64,000 nucleotides of DNA. Origin: Psychrobacter sp. APC 3281. GTDB lineage: Bacteria > Pseudomonadota > Gammaproteobacteria > Pseudomonadales > Moraxellaceae. Positions 18,496 to 28,483 of this stretch are shown one piece after another; position 1 is the first letter of the stretch; every line of letters starts with the position of its first letter. The notes beneath the pieces are model-generated. The model searched no databases. It was not told where the DNA came from and saw only the letters and a list, made by a program, of their open reading frames with translations. The translations under genes were made by a program, and so were the position numbers. The stretch spans positions 186,001 through 250,000 of the forward strand of contig NZ_JASDCS010000001.1 in assembly GCF_030407815.1 (NCBI RefSeq), in the 5' to 3' direction.

Positions 18496-19515
18496 ATGAG
18501 CGACGAAAAAAAAGACGCTGGCACCGATTTTGATGAAAAATTGGCTAGAATTATTGACCAAAAATCGCGTAAGCGTAATAACAATGACATCTACGAACGC
18601 TTTATTAATCGAGTTCATGGTTCTGAAGAGAACGATCAGGCTGAATTTGAAACACTAGAGAGTGCAAAGAACCTTGCCGCTTTCGAACCTTTGAGCACAG
18701 AAGAGTTGCAGCTGTTTGAAGATCAAAGCAGTGAGCAAGAATTATTGCTAGAAACAGAAAATGCTACAGCAGCAAACACTACCTCTGAAGCTTCAGATAC
18801 AAATGTAGTATTTGAAAATATATCTGAAAATAATGTGCTGAATATCGCTAACGATAGCGACAGCATTAGTATCGATGTCAATGATGTCAGTTCAGATACA
18901 GAAGCCTCAGAATATATAGATCGCAACAATATGGATAGTAGCAATCAAACAGAGTCATCCTCTACGATTGACTATAGTGAATCTAACATAAATGAGATAT
19001 CGGTTGATGATTCTTTAGACATCTCTTTAAACATAGAGAATGTGCCTGAATCAGTTATCGAAGAGCCAGTCATAGACAATAAAGTGATCAAAAGCAAGAA
19101 ACCATTCATAACAGTTGTGGCGATTGGTTTAATCGTATTGATTGCTATTGCATTAATGCTTGTATTTTCAGGAGTCTTATCTACTTCTACGGTTGATAGT
19201 ATAGACAACAGCACTGATGGTAATGTAGAGATAGACAGTACACCAGCTGTTAGTGCTGATCCAGCACTGTCTACTGATAGTCAAACAACTACGGATAGCG
19301 TTGACCCTGTAAGTACGCAACCAGCCACTACTCAGCAAGATGCTTTGGACAACAATAGACAGGACCTGCCAGCTGCTAATGAGCGAGAGTCAACTTCTGA
19401 AGCTCCTACACCAGAAAATGATGCCACTGTTATAGCTACTGAGGAAGCTGCCATAACTTATGAGGACTTTAGGCAAGAGTCACAGACCACCTTATACCGC
19501 GAAACCAACGATTAA
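18496..19515 (+). CDS. Acidic single-pass membrane protein with C-terminal DFRxExxxxLYRE motif
   Basis: I do not recognise this 339-residue protein. Residues 1-200 are very acidic and rich in Ser, Asn and Glu, probably disordered. A KSKK patch precedes one membrane helix at about 204-227, which predicts a cytoplasmic N-terminus and periplasmic C-terminus. The periplasmic part is a low-complexity Thr/Ser/Ala/Asp linker that ends in DFRQESQTTLYRE (324-336). The next gene carries two more copies of this 13-residue motif in the same topological position. A weak -10-like TATAGT lies at 18430-18435. The composition of the long acidic region suggests an adaptor or scaffold, but no function can be assigned. 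Confidence 0.75.
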   Translation: MSDEKKDAGTDFDEKLARIIDQKSRKRNNNDIYERFINRVHGSEENDQAEFETLESAKNLAAFEPLSTEELQLFEDQSSEQELLLETENATAANTTSEASDTNVVFENISENNVLNIANDSDSISIDVNDVSSDTEASEYIDRNNMDSSNQTESSSTIDYSESNINEISVDDSLDISLNIENVPESVIEEPVIDNKVIKSKKPFITVVAIGLIVLIAIALMLVFSGVLSTSTVDSIDNSTDGNVEIDSTPAVSADPALSTDSQTTTDSVDPVSTQPATTQQDALDNNRQDLPAANERESTSEAPTPENDATVIATEEAAITYEDFRQESQTTLYRETND

Positions 19516-19677
19516 AGGGGTTATGTTTTATACCATTTCAGAAAGTTAAATAACCGTCTATCAATTTATTCGAGACGTTCGTACTAGAAATTGTTGCAAC
19601 ACAATATAAAATTCGTATCATTATGTAAAAGGCGCGGTTATGTGCCATTGATGATATGAATTATACGGTACGCAACT

Positions 19678-20130
19678 ATGAATGAATCAGAAAACGTGAA
19701 TAATGATATCGAGCCAAAAAGCATCAGACCACGTAGTCTTGTTTTTGCTATTATCAGTGTAATCTGTATTGTTCTAATATCTGCCTTCTATATGTCTAAC
19801 CGTATTTCTTCCACGCTATCTCAAGCGTCGCCTACTAATAACGGTTTAACAGTCAGCAATATTACTAAAGAGGCTAATCCTAATCAGACTGTACAACAGC
19901 ATTCGAATAGCCAAAACCAGCCTAGCAAACCTATAGTTATTGACGGTCATGAAGATGACACTGCCATCAGCTATCATGACTTCAAGCAAGAAGCGCAAAA
20001 TGTGCTATTTCGTGAGGAAGAACAGATCATACAAGCTAAGTACAGTACACATGGTATGACGCCTGCTGTCAGCGCTGCAGACTTTAGGATAGAAGCACAT
20101 AAAACCTTATATCGTGAATCCAGTTATTAG
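19678..20130 (+). CDS. Small membrane protein with two DFRxExxxxLYRE motif copies
   Basis: This is an unrecognised 150-residue protein. A short basic N-terminus precedes one membrane helix at residues 21-39, followed by a Ser/Asn/Gln-rich periplasmic linker. Two motif copies follow: DFKQEAQNVLFRE (101-113) and DFRIEAHKTLYRE (135-147). They match the single copy at the C-terminus of the gene upstream, giving the consensus DF[RK]xE[AS]xxxL[YF]RE. The two genes are 160 bases apart on the same strand, and a strong terminator follows this one. They look like a functional pair or diverged duplicates; function is unknown. Confidence 0.75.
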   Translation: MNESENVNNDIEPKSIRPRSLVFAIISVICIVLISAFYMSNRISSTLSQASPTNNGLTVSNITKEANPNQTVQQHSNSQNQPSKPIVIDGHEDDTAISYHDFKQEAQNVLFREEEQIIQAKYSTHGMTPAVSAADFRIEAHKTLYRESSY

Positions 20131-20187
20131 AGCTGCTATTAGCACTATAAGATTATGATAACTATAAGTCAGTAAGTGAATAATATT

Positions 20188-20243
20188 AAGCCCCATTTCT
20201 CTTCTCTCATGTTTAGAGAGGAGAGAAATGGGGCTTTTTTTGT
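20188..20243 (+). terminator. Strong terminator after the motif-pair genes
   Basis: A 21-bp stem (20188-20208 with 20216-20236, one G-T wobble) with a seven-base loop is followed by seven T on the plus strand. It ends the transcript of the two membrane-protein genes and may also act on the minus-strand pseudogene's convergent side. Confidence 0.85.
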
Positions 20244-20283
20244 GGGCTCAGTGCTCCATGCTTTAGCTAGCTTGCGGATCATT

Positions 20284-21254
20284 TTAAGCCAGTTGCTTTT
20301 TGAGCGTTCGTAAACGGCTTTTAAACTCTGAGCGGTCAACATAACAGCCTTTAAGACGACGCTCACCGACATCAACCACCATTTGACCCGATGCTAGTTT
20401 TAACTCAATCTTATAGCGACTGTCTTTTAATCGAGCCATCAGCTCTCGATAAGCAAGGTAGTAGTCATGCATTACGTCACTTGGTAAATCAAAAACATCT
20501 GCAAGATGCGCGTTGTATTTGATTTCGACGATATTGCCAAAGTTGTCTAAATTGATGACGGAGTGGTACTCACGGATATCATGGGCAGTGTCATGAAAAC
20601 GAAAGGGGATGGCATATTCGGCAAGCAAGTGAAAATACTCAGGCTGCTCTTCTCGTAACCCTTCTAACACCTTTAATCCGTCTACGAAAGTAGATTCGCC
20701 GCCTATGCTTTCATTACTCAAAAAATGCAAAAATTGATAGCCCGGAGGTAACTCCTGATTTGGCAAGTCGGTATGCAACGGTAATGATAGCGAGGTATAA
20801 GCTAAATTAATCGGCGACTTCTCTGATATGACATCAAAGGTCATACCAAAATTGGTCTGCCGCAGATAATCGACTCGCATGGCGGTCTGTACACCAGCGT
20901 CAGCGTCATCTGGCATATTATCAATGATGGTCAGCCCATATTTATCCAGCGCACTCATCCACTCATATAAAGCGCTGTCACTGGTCATGATGCTCTCGTT
21001 AGCGTTGTATCATCAAAAGAGACAGAGAGTGGATGGATATCTTTTGAGACACTCAGTAAATCAAAGCTACGCTCGCCAGTGTGCGGATGGAAAGCAGATG
21101 GGCAGTTATCACGCAGCCAAATATAGTGATACGTACTGTCAATACCATCATTCCAGCGTATTTGAATGGCGCGATCAATGAGCGCAACGGATTCTATTTG
21201 ATAGTCAGTTGCTACGGCGATGTCTAGAGATGATGCTGATTGAGGCGTTTCCAT
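20284..21254 (-). pseudogene. Decayed gamma-butyrobetaine hydroxylase-like (TauD) gene
   Basis: Two overlapping frames together resemble one 2-oxoglutarate/Fe(II) dioxygenase of the gamma-butyrobetaine hydroxylase type. The first (20985-21254) is the N-terminal GBBH-like domain with YIWLRDNCPS. The second (20284-20988) is the TauD domain with the metal-binding HTD (H72, D74) and the C-terminal GERRLKGCYVDRSEFKSRLR. They meet at an ATGA overlap. The linker between them is too short, and the segment before GERRLKGCY that should contain the distal iron-binding His (family form NRRVLHGR...F) is missing. The sum is 323 residues against about 380-400 usual. I read this as a gene inactivated by two internal deletions, one of which shifts the frame. 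Confidence 0.75.
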
Positions 21255-21420
21255 TGGAGCAGACCCTACATATACATGAAGTAAAAATATATTTTACGGT
21301 ATCTTGTTCGGATCGGTTATTCAAACAATGAATTACGAATCACCTAATAGGCAATATCAATCAACGTAGTACTAAACTGCGATTGATATCTGGTGAGATA
21401 TTTTTTGAAGGGTTTTGAAT

Positions 21421-21454
21421 AATATTAAGGCTTCGCGAACGAAGCCTTAATATT
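21421..21454 (-). terminator. Hairpin terminator downstream of ppc
   Basis: AATATTAAGGCTTCG and its exact complement (21440-21454) form a 15-bp stem with a four-base CGAA loop, about 60 bases after the ppc stop. The following minus-strand sequence is AT-rich but has no clean T run. Confidence 0.65.
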
Positions 21455-21512
21455 TAGCGACAATTGATATAAGCGTTCTGTTTATCCGAAAGCTAATTAT
21501 TGAAAAGCTACC

Positions 21513-24293
21513 TTAACCAGTATTTCGTAACCCTGCAGCTAGCGCATTGATACTACGGATTAATGGATCTTCTACATTAAGGTCGCCATGTGCCAAATCG
21601 TTCGGGGTGTCCTGTTGTCTAGCACGTTTCAACAGCTCAATCTGGATATAGTTAATAGGATCTAGATAAGCGTCTCGCCACTGCAGGGATGAAGCAAGAT
21701 TCTGCTGATTGGACAATAAAGAGTCTTGCTCAAGCAGAGAGTTGAGACCCGAATTGGTCAGCGTGTGTTCATCGGTGACCGCTGTCATAATTTTTTCGCG
21801 TAACGGCTCATCATCACACAGTTGACTATAGGCCTCGGCAATATTCATATTGGCTTTGGTAAAAGCCATCTCGATATTACTGATAAACACGCTAAAGAAA
21901 GGCCAATGCTGATTCATCTCTTTCATCAATGCTTCGTCTTTTTTGACGCTATCTAGCGCACTACCAACGCCATACCAAGCAGGTAGGGTAAAGCGTGCCA
22001 ATGACCAGCCAAATACCCAAGGAATCGCTCGCAAAGTGGTCTTACTTGGTAGGCCTTTTTTGCGATGGGCTGGACGTGAGCCAATGTTTAATAAAGAGAT
22101 TTCTTGTACTGGGGTGACCTCGGAGTAGAACTTATAAAACCCTTCGGTATGATCGGTCAGCTCGCGATAACGCTGCTCGCCAGCATCTGCCAGCTGTGCA
22201 AACAGCGCTTCATACTCTGGCAACTCAGTCGGTTGTACCACAAACCTTGTTGAGCAGGCTTTGAGTGTACCGGTGATCGCCATGGTCAGCTCAAACACAG
22301 CGGTATCTGTATTGGCATACTTGGCATAGAGCACTTCGCCTTGCTCAGTTACCTTAATCTGCCCATGCAGCGTGCCTGCTGGCTGTGCCGCAATGGCTTT
22401 GTGCGTTGATCCACCACCACGGCTCACAGAACCGCCTCGACCATGGAACAAGCGTGTTTTTATACCATATTGCTCAGCAATGTTATTGATGGTTTGCTGT
22501 GCACTATAAAGCTGCCATGCAGAGGTGATAATACCGCCGTCTTTTGATGAGTCTGAATAACCCAGCATAATCTCTTGCATGTTGTCCGTGTTCCGTAGCA
22601 GTCCACGATACAGTGGATTATCTAATACGGCAGGCAAGATTTTATCGATATTTTTGAGATCTTCGATGGTCTCAAATAATGGTGCGACAGGTAAGTCAGC
22701 AGACAACTGACCTTCGTCATCAATTCTGCATAAGCCTGAAAACCGCATGAGCAGCAATACTTCTAGTAGCTGGCTAGCATTATTGGTCATCGAGATCACA
22801 TAGCTACCAAAAGTAGCCTGACCCACCAGTTTACGTAGAGTAGCAATCGAATTCATCAGTGACAATTGCTCACGCGTTTTGTCTGTCAGGTTGTCAGTAT
22901 AGATAAGCGGTGTGCCTGGTTTTTCTAGCAATCGTGTGAGCCATTCTTGACGTTCGGTTTCGCTTAGCGTTTGATAATCAGGCAGGTTGGAGGCACTAGC
23001 AAAGATATCTGCAATTACTTCGCCATGGTATGACGACTCTTGACGGATATCGAGCGATGCTAAATGGAAGCCGCAAGTCTTTACTAGGCGAATGATATCT
23101 AGCAATAAGCCATCGCTATGTGCTGTATCATGTGTACTGACACTTTGACGGATAATGCGCAGGTCTTCTAGTAATTCTTCTGGATTGGCATAGGCATCTT
23201 TTTCAGCTTCGATATCCGTGCCTTTGCTTTGGATGCGGCGATTGGTTGCTTTGACTTTAGTCAGAATGATAGAGAGTAGGCGACGATATGGCTCATTGCC
23301 ATAGTCATCGAGGTTATAGTCAAACACACGCTGATCGAGCTCATCATAACTTTTGATTTTGGCATATACGTCAGGTGAGACGGTGACAATGGTGTCACTA
23401 TGAATCAGCTGTCGGCGCAGTTTTTTGAGTAGCACTTGATAGTGACGCAGCACGGTATCAGCATGCATCAATACAGCAAGTTCTGTGGTCTCAAAAGTCA
23501 CAAAAGGATTGCCATCTCTATCACCACCAATCCATGAACCAAAGCTCATAAAGGCAGGCAGTGGATAGTCTGTAAGCTCCGGATAGATATCGACAATGGC
23601 TTTTTTGATATTACGATACACTTTAGGAATGGCATTGAACAAACTGGCATTAAAGTAATGCAAGCCATTGTTAATCTCATCATATACCAATGGCTTGCGC
23701 GTGCGTACTTCATCAGACGACCATAATAGATCAATCGTTTGCGCCGTTTGCTCTTTGGCTTGCTCGTAGGCGAAGCTGTTTTCAGACACGTTGTTTAAAG
23801 CATCGCTATGCGTGAATAGACTTTGTAAGATATTCATCGTGGTACGGCGACGCGCTTCGGTAGGATGCGCCGTAAATACAGGTGTAAACTTTAGCTGATC
23901 AATCAGCTCTTGCATTTGAGCAGGCTCGATATTGCGTTCACGACACTCAAGTAAGGTACGACGAAATGATCCTTCCCAGCTTTGCTCAGACTGCATACGC
24001 TGCGCATGACGCTGCTCACGCAAGTAATTCTCTTCGCTTAGATTGGCTAGGAAAAAATAGATAGAAAAGCCGCGTATAACGTTTTTTAAGGTTTGATTAT
24101 CCAAAGAAGCAATAAAATCGATAAGCTGCTGTTTATGTGCCTCATTTGGCTCACGACGCTGTTGAATAAAGCCTTTGCGCAGCGTCTCAATCGTCTCAAT
24201 CGTCTGCTCACCAGATTGGCGAGAAATAGCATCACCTAATAATGAACCCAACAAGCTGGTGCGTTTACGTAGTACGTTGTTATCTAGTGTCAT
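21513..24293 (-). CDS. ppc: Phosphoenolpyruvate carboxylase
   Basis: Ppc carboxylates PEP to oxaloacetate, refilling the citrate cycle and here also supplying the partner for PrpC. The protein is about 926 residues. It carries the catalytic His in VFTAHPTEARRRT near residue 150, GGDRDGNPFVT, LASLDIRQESSYH, MLGYSDSSKDGG and the bicarbonate-site LFHGRGGSVSRGGG. It ends in the family-typical GLRNTG. The frame is open to 24311, but MTLDNN from 24293 fits the usual N-terminus. A hairpin follows the stop. The integrase gene ends about 250 bases upstream of its start. Confidence 0.96.
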   Translation of the reverse strand: MTLDNNVLRKRTSLLGSLLGDAISRQSGEQTIETIETLRKGFIQQRREPNEAHKQQLIDFIASLDNQTLKNVIRGFSIYFFLANLSEENYLREQRHAQRMQSEQSWEGSFRRTLLECRERNIEPAQMQELIDQLKFTPVFTAHPTEARRRTTMNILQSLFTHSDALNNVSENSFAYEQAKEQTAQTIDLLWSSDEVRTRKPLVYDEINNGLHYFNASLFNAIPKVYRNIKKAIVDIYPELTDYPLPAFMSFGSWIGGDRDGNPFVTFETTELAVLMHADTVLRHYQVLLKKLRRQLIHSDTIVTVSPDVYAKIKSYDELDQRVFDYNLDDYGNEPYRRLLSIILTKVKATNRRIQSKGTDIEAEKDAYANPEELLEDLRIIRQSVSTHDTAHSDGLLLDIIRLVKTCGFHLASLDIRQESSYHGEVIADIFASASNLPDYQTLSETERQEWLTRLLEKPGTPLIYTDNLTDKTREQLSLMNSIATLRKLVGQATFGSYVISMTNNASQLLEVLLLMRFSGLCRIDDEGQLSADLPVAPLFETIEDLKNIDKILPAVLDNPLYRGLLRNTDNMQEIMLGYSDSSKDGGIITSAWQLYSAQQTINNIAEQYGIKTRLFHGRGGSVSRGGGSTHKAIAAQPAGTLHGQIKVTEQGEVLYAKYANTDTAVFELTMAITGTLKACSTRFVVQPTELPEYEALFAQLADAGEQRYRELTDHTEGFYKFYSEVTPVQEISLLNIGSRPAHRKKGLPSKTTLRAIPWVFGWSLARFTLPAWYGVGSALDSVKKDEALMKEMNQHWPFFSVFISNIEMAFTKANMNIAEAYSQLCDDEPLREKIMTAVTDEHTLTNSGLNSLLEQDSLLSNQQNLASSLQWRDAYLDPINYIQIELLKRARQQDTPNDLAHGDLNVEDPLIRSINALAAGLRNTG

Positions 24294-24546
24294 CTTCAAC
24301 CTTCCTATCAAATGAGTGGATACAATACTATGGTTATCTTATACGTAATATCCTTATGGTTTTTTGCAATTTAACATAAATAGGTGAGGCCTGCTTGATG
24401 TTGATAGTCAATTGTTTGGTTTATTGACCTTTATTATGCTATTGCTCATGTCTGGCTTAGTTTATTTTTAATTTTCTTTGTATATTTAAGAGATCTTAGT
24501 ACAAGCTTTTCATGTTTACGCTTTAGCTTTAGAATGGTCTTATAGT

Positions 24547-25812
24547 TTACTTATCTCGCAGCTCATCTATATAATCCGCCCAATCTTGCATCATCTGTAC
24601 CCTAGTGTCGATTTCATCAAGTCTGTTGTAAGCCCCGCCATGTGTGTCTTTTATCCTGTGACCTAGCTGTAACTCTGTGACGATGTCAGAATAGCGTAGC
24701 TCAGGCTGTTCCATAAGCAAGGTTTTAGCGGATGCTCGAAATCCATGCGCACACTGCACATCTTTGTATCCAAGCCGGTGGAATATCTGTACCAACGTCG
24801 CTTTACTAATATAAGCATTGCTTGAACCGCGCATCGAGGCAAATACATATTCCTTATGCCCAGTAATTGACTGAATGTTTCGTAATCGCGTAATCACTTG
24901 CGTGGCTAAGGGAACAACTAAGTGCGAGACCATATCGTCACGACCTTCGCCTTTGGTCGGGGAGAATGCCCATGTGTTATTGTCCCAATCGATGTCATCC
25001 CAACGCATCGAGCGCAGATCGATACTACGTACAAACACATAAGGTAATAAATTCATAGCCTCTAGTGTGATCTTGCTTGCACCTCTAAAATCAGACATAT
25101 CTTTTAGAAGCGTCGCAAATTGATCTGGTTTGGTGATGGCTGGCAAGTGATTGCCTGAATTGGCAGGTGCAAGCTCACCACGGGTATCAATTGCCACATT
25201 TCTATCGCACAACCCTCGAGCAACAGCAAATGAAAACACTTTTTCAGTATATAGACGAGTGCTTGCACCAACGAAAGTTGCTTGATTTTCATTGTTTTGA
25301 ATCGACTCGCACACACTCAGTATCATCTCACTGGTGATATCGTCCATTCTTAAATCACCAATTTCTTGGCACATATATCCTAGACATAAATCCCAAAACT
25401 TAAGGGTTGACTCACTGTATGACGGTTTTTTAGATTTACTTTGATTGCGACCTGCTGTTTTGTGTTCTCGCCATGCTTGAGCAACGTCAGAAAATGGTGC
25501 GTTTTTTAGGTGAGTATATTTGTTGGTTTGCTCTTTTTGCTGGATAGCTTTTGGGTCAGAGCCTTTTGCGACCATATCAAGAATGGTGTCTGCTTTATAT
25601 TTAACCTCATGTAGACTAATATCCTCAATCTTGCCCAACATCATCCTAGGGCGTTTGCCCTCGATATGCGGATGGGAATAACGTAAGTAGTATTCCTTTT
25701 TGCCATTTGGATAAATACGAAGACTTAAGCCAGCCACACCTGAGACACTGACAGAATAATCTTTGTCTCGGCATTCGAGCTTGTTGATATCGTTTGCAGT
25801 GTCGATAGCCAT
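24547..25812 (-). CDS. P4-type tyrosine recombinase (integrase)
   Basis: This is a 421-residue phage/island integrase. The N-terminal DUF4102-like domain contains LSLRIYPNGKKEYYLRY and the RMMLGKIEDISLHEVKYKA stretch. A core-binding domain covers about 105-210 and a catalytic domain about 225-400. The active-site residues look complete: Arg in YVFVRSIDLR, HGFR for the His-x-x-Arg pair, LGHRIKDTHGG for the second His, and the nucleophile Tyr in AYNR. It lies next to ppc with no recognisable tRNA target and no accompanying island genes. Two TGGACACT repeats upstream may be arm-type binding sites. It may be the remnant of an integrated element. Confidence 0.92.
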   Translation of the reverse strand: MAIDTANDINKLECRDKDYSVSVSGVAGLSLRIYPNGKKEYYLRYSHPHIEGKRPRMMLGKIEDISLHEVKYKADTILDMVAKGSDPKAIQQKEQTNKYTHLKNAPFSDVAQAWREHKTAGRNQSKSKKPSYSESTLKFWDLCLGYMCQEIGDLRMDDITSEMILSVCESIQNNENQATFVGASTRLYTEKVFSFAVARGLCDRNVAIDTRGELAPANSGNHLPAITKPDQFATLLKDMSDFRGASKITLEAMNLLPYVFVRSIDLRSMRWDDIDWDNNTWAFSPTKGEGRDDMVSHLVVPLATQVITRLRNIQSITGHKEYVFASMRGSSNAYISKATLVQIFHRLGYKDVQCAHGFRASAKTLLMEQPELRYSDIVTELQLGHRIKDTHGGAYNRLDEIDTRVQMMQDWADYIDELRDK

Positions 25813-25905
25813 AATGTATATCCGTCATATGATAATTAAAGTTAATGATAGGTTTATGATTGATGACTTATAAAAAATCTCTTCTGTAGAAAAATATAGA
25901 AATAT

Positions 25906-25925
25906 TGGACACTCTCATGGACACT
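25906..25925. repeat. Two TGGACACT direct repeats upstream of integrase
   Basis: TGGACACT occurs at 25906-25913 and 25918-25925, 12 bases apart and about 95 bases before the integrase ATG. Short direct repeats near an integrase are typical of arm-type recombinase sites or an autoregulatory operator. Either role is inference. Confidence 0.45.
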
Positions 25926-25977
25926 GGTATTCGCTAATATTATTAGTAAAACCTTATATAATAATAGTTTTAACACT

Positions 25978-26010
25978 TAATTATCCCCAAGGTTCACTTG
26001 GGGATAATTA
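25978..26010. repeat. 14-bp perfect palindromic hairpin near integrase
   Basis: TAATTATCCCCAAG (25978-25991) and its exact reverse complement (25997-26010) are separated by five bases. It is not flanked by a T run and follows no gene, so an ordinary terminator role is unlikely. It may be the edge or an attachment-site arm of the integrated element, or a terminator stranded by loss of its gene. Confidence 0.55.
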
Positions 26011-27120
26011 TAGCATAGTGGCCAAATAGTGAGTAGGCCATACGCTGAATGGGTTACACGGCATTTCTACCAGTTATTTCGATACATAGTTAAATGCGAT
26101 TATCGTTTCCATGATTGATTCGGCAAGGAGTTGAGCATATTCTCTACAAAACACATGCTCCTGTACTCGCACAGAATATAAAAATCAGGGTCATAGTACT
26201 GTTCTGTGCAAATTTAGAATGCACCAATTTTGAGGGGTTTATAGAAAATATATAACGAAAGGCTGAATATATTAAAAAATATCAATAGATAGCTCATTCA
26301 TCTTAAAAATAGCTTGGTAACAATAAATAGAGGGCTACTGTTTATAGGTAGATAAAATTCATCACTCTGCAAGAATAAATAGCGTCAGTTCTAATGATTT
26401 AACAGTCTGTCTATGATTTAAATTTAAAAGGTTATACGTGATGACTTGGGTATAGCGTTTGAAGGCTAGATAAGATTAGAAATATTCGAAGGAGTTATAT
26501 CGTTTGGCTGAGTTTTTGCAATTTAATCTATTTTGGCAAAATTAGAAGATATCTAACCATACAAATGATGGTTATCAAAAATAGGCTATTAGCATATCTA
26601 TATTAAAGACTTAGCCGGTGGACACGGATAATAAATAAGCTATCGCAGACGAATAGCCATGATCATATCGAAGAAAAAGCTAATGATGGGTTTGGATGTA
26701 GCCATTCGTATTATCGCAAATCATAAAATATTAATAACCAGTCATACAGAGCATTCAAACCTTAACGTCTAATAAAACGTTAAATGATTGACGTAATAAT
26801 ATACCTGTCAGAGATGTTTAGAAGTAAAACTGATCAAGCGTGAACTATCATCCAAAAGATTCGGTTGAATTAACAGGACAGAGTTAGTCGGTGAGAGCTA
26901 AATAGTTTGGTAGGATGTTTATACCTAGCAGTATCAGAAATGTATGATCGTCATGATTCTATAGTTAGTAAGGCTTAAACCTACGACCTAATAGACCTTA
27001 TTTAACATAATATACATTATGCGAAAACAAACCAACGGTTTTAGTAGTTAGGCGAAAAACCATTTACACCATGTCATTCTGATACCTTAACTCGGATTTG
27101 ATATTAGTTATAGACTTTTA
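26011..27120. other. Gene-poor AT-rich stretch beside integrase
   Basis: About 1.1 kb is interrupted by stops in every frame, and I found no protein family, RNA gene or strong terminator in it. A small inverted repeat GGCC...GGCC lies near 26021-26040. The stretch most likely represents decayed island DNA next to the integrase. I see no clear direct repeat marking its ends. Confidence 0.5.
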
Positions 27121-27612
27121 CTAACGACAAGTTTCAAGCAAATGCTGACGTAACGTTTTGTCATCCTGATCTAAAACCACATCTGCAACTTGGCAATTTT
27201 TATCATTATCGTCACATGACAGCTCATAATAAATATCGCTACCTTGTGCCAAGCTAACCTGAACCAATCCTTGATCAGTTATTGAAAACTTTTTGTCTTG
27301 CTTATAGTCAGGATCTTGCGAGTTCCAAAGTACATCGTAATCTATATTGCAGGACGTCTGAGTTTTATCAAAATATGCTTGCTCAAGTTGCATCGCTGCT
27401 TGCAAGTCAGCATCAGCATATTGCTGCAGCACTACAGGATTACTCATACCTTGGTCATCAATATCTTGTTGGTACATTTTCGTGATGGTCGCAATCTTTA
27501 TATCAGCCATGGCATTTTGTTTCTGATCTACTTTTGATACATCCGTTATAGCGTGACCGACAGGCATCAGTCCTATGGTCAATAGTAATGTCAGCGATTT
27601 ATATGTTGGCAT
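27121..27612 (-). CDS. Hypothetical exported protein with four cysteines
   Basis: This 163-residue protein has a signal peptide at residues 1-21, with probable cleavage after GHA. The mature part is Gln/Asp-rich in its first half, and the second half contains four cysteines (TSCNID, LSCDD, KNCQV and the penultimate Cys), enough for two disulfides. I recognise no family. It borders the gene-poor stretch near the integrase and is divergent from the lipoprotein gene at 27815. Confidence 0.65.
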   Translation of the reverse strand: MPTYKSLTLLLTIGLMPVGHAITDVSKVDQKQNAMADIKIATITKMYQQDIDDQGMSNPVVLQQYADADLQAAMQLEQAYFDKTQTSCNIDYDVLWNSQDPDYKQDKKFSITDQGLVQVSLAQGSDIYYELSCDDNDKNCQVADVVLDQDDKTLRQHLLETCR

Positions 27613-27814
27613 CTTATTCTCTGCGAGCTTTTATCCTATAAGTGTTACCGACTATTACATCATACCTATATTCGGACTCTGCTGTATTATCGTATCATTC
27701 AGGTTTACTTACTAAAATATCGATTACATAACGCTTTTATGGTATTTTTTACCAGTTCCCATGACAATTTATAGTGATGTTTCTTTCGCTAATAACTGTG
27801 CTAAGGATAATTTT

Positions 27815-28483
27815 ATGATGACATTACCTGCTTTTTTTAAGGAAAAATCTGCAACATTAGTCTCTAGCGGCCTTCTGTTATTCACGCTAGCTGCTACGGG
27901 TTGTCAGTCTGCTTCTGAGTCCAGTGAAGCCATTGTATCTCAGCCAACCAGTAGCTCATCAACACCTAGTAATGCTGATATCAGCCAGCAAACCCTTAGG
28001 CAACAAGCGTTACGTATACAGCGCGCACTGGCAAATAAGGACTTTTCTAGAATCACTAATGATATCCATCCAACACGTGGCGTTCGTTTTTCGATGTACG
28101 CTTATGTACGGCCTGAGTCAGATAAAGTCTTTAGCCGCGGGCAATTTGCACAGTATTTACAGCAGCCTAACATTCAATTTACTTGGGGCGAAAAAGACGG
28201 TACTGGCGATCTATTGGTCACGCCGTTGCCTGCTTATCTGGATACTTGGGTGGATGGCAAAAAGTTCAATAATGCTAGTATCAATGTCAATGAATTCAAA
28301 AATAATGGTAATTCTATCAATAATTTAAAAGAAATATACCAAACATCAGATGTTATAGAATTTTATTATAAAGGCACGGATGAGTATGATGGTATGGACT
28401 GGCGGGTACTACGCTTGGTATTTGATGAGTATCAAGGCAAGCGTTACCTAGTGGCTATCATTAATGACCAATGGACGGTTTAA
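27815..28483 (+). CDS. Hypothetical lipoprotein
   Basis: This is a 222-residue predicted lipoprotein. The signal ends in LAATGC with Cys30, a Ser/Thr-rich linker follows, and residues 60-222 form a soluble domain that mentions no motif I can name (DIHPTRGVRFSMYAYV, FTWGEKDGTGD, DGMDWRVLRLVFDEY). The domain's end, with a repeated beta pattern and INDQWTV, suggests a compact alpha+beta fold. The upstream frame reaches 27761, but AAGGATAATTTT before ATGATG supports a start at 27815. The preceding gene is divergent and the following region holds the RhuM/Fic remnant. Confidence 0.7.
   Translation: MMTLPAFFKEKSATLVSSGLLLFTLAATGCQSASESSEAIVSQPTSSSSTPSNADISQQTLRQQALRIQRALANKDFSRITNDIHPTRGVRFSMYAYVRPESDKVFSRGQFAQYLQQPNIQFTWGEKDGTGDLLVTPLPAYLDTWVDGKKFNNASINVNEFKNNGNSINNLKEIYQTSDVIEFYYKGTDEYDGMDWRVLRLVFDEYQGKRYLVAIINDQWTV

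Noticed and set aside
25978..26010. Hairpin near the integrase as tRNA or terminator
   Set aside because: No cloverleaf, T-loop or T run is present, and no gene ends there.
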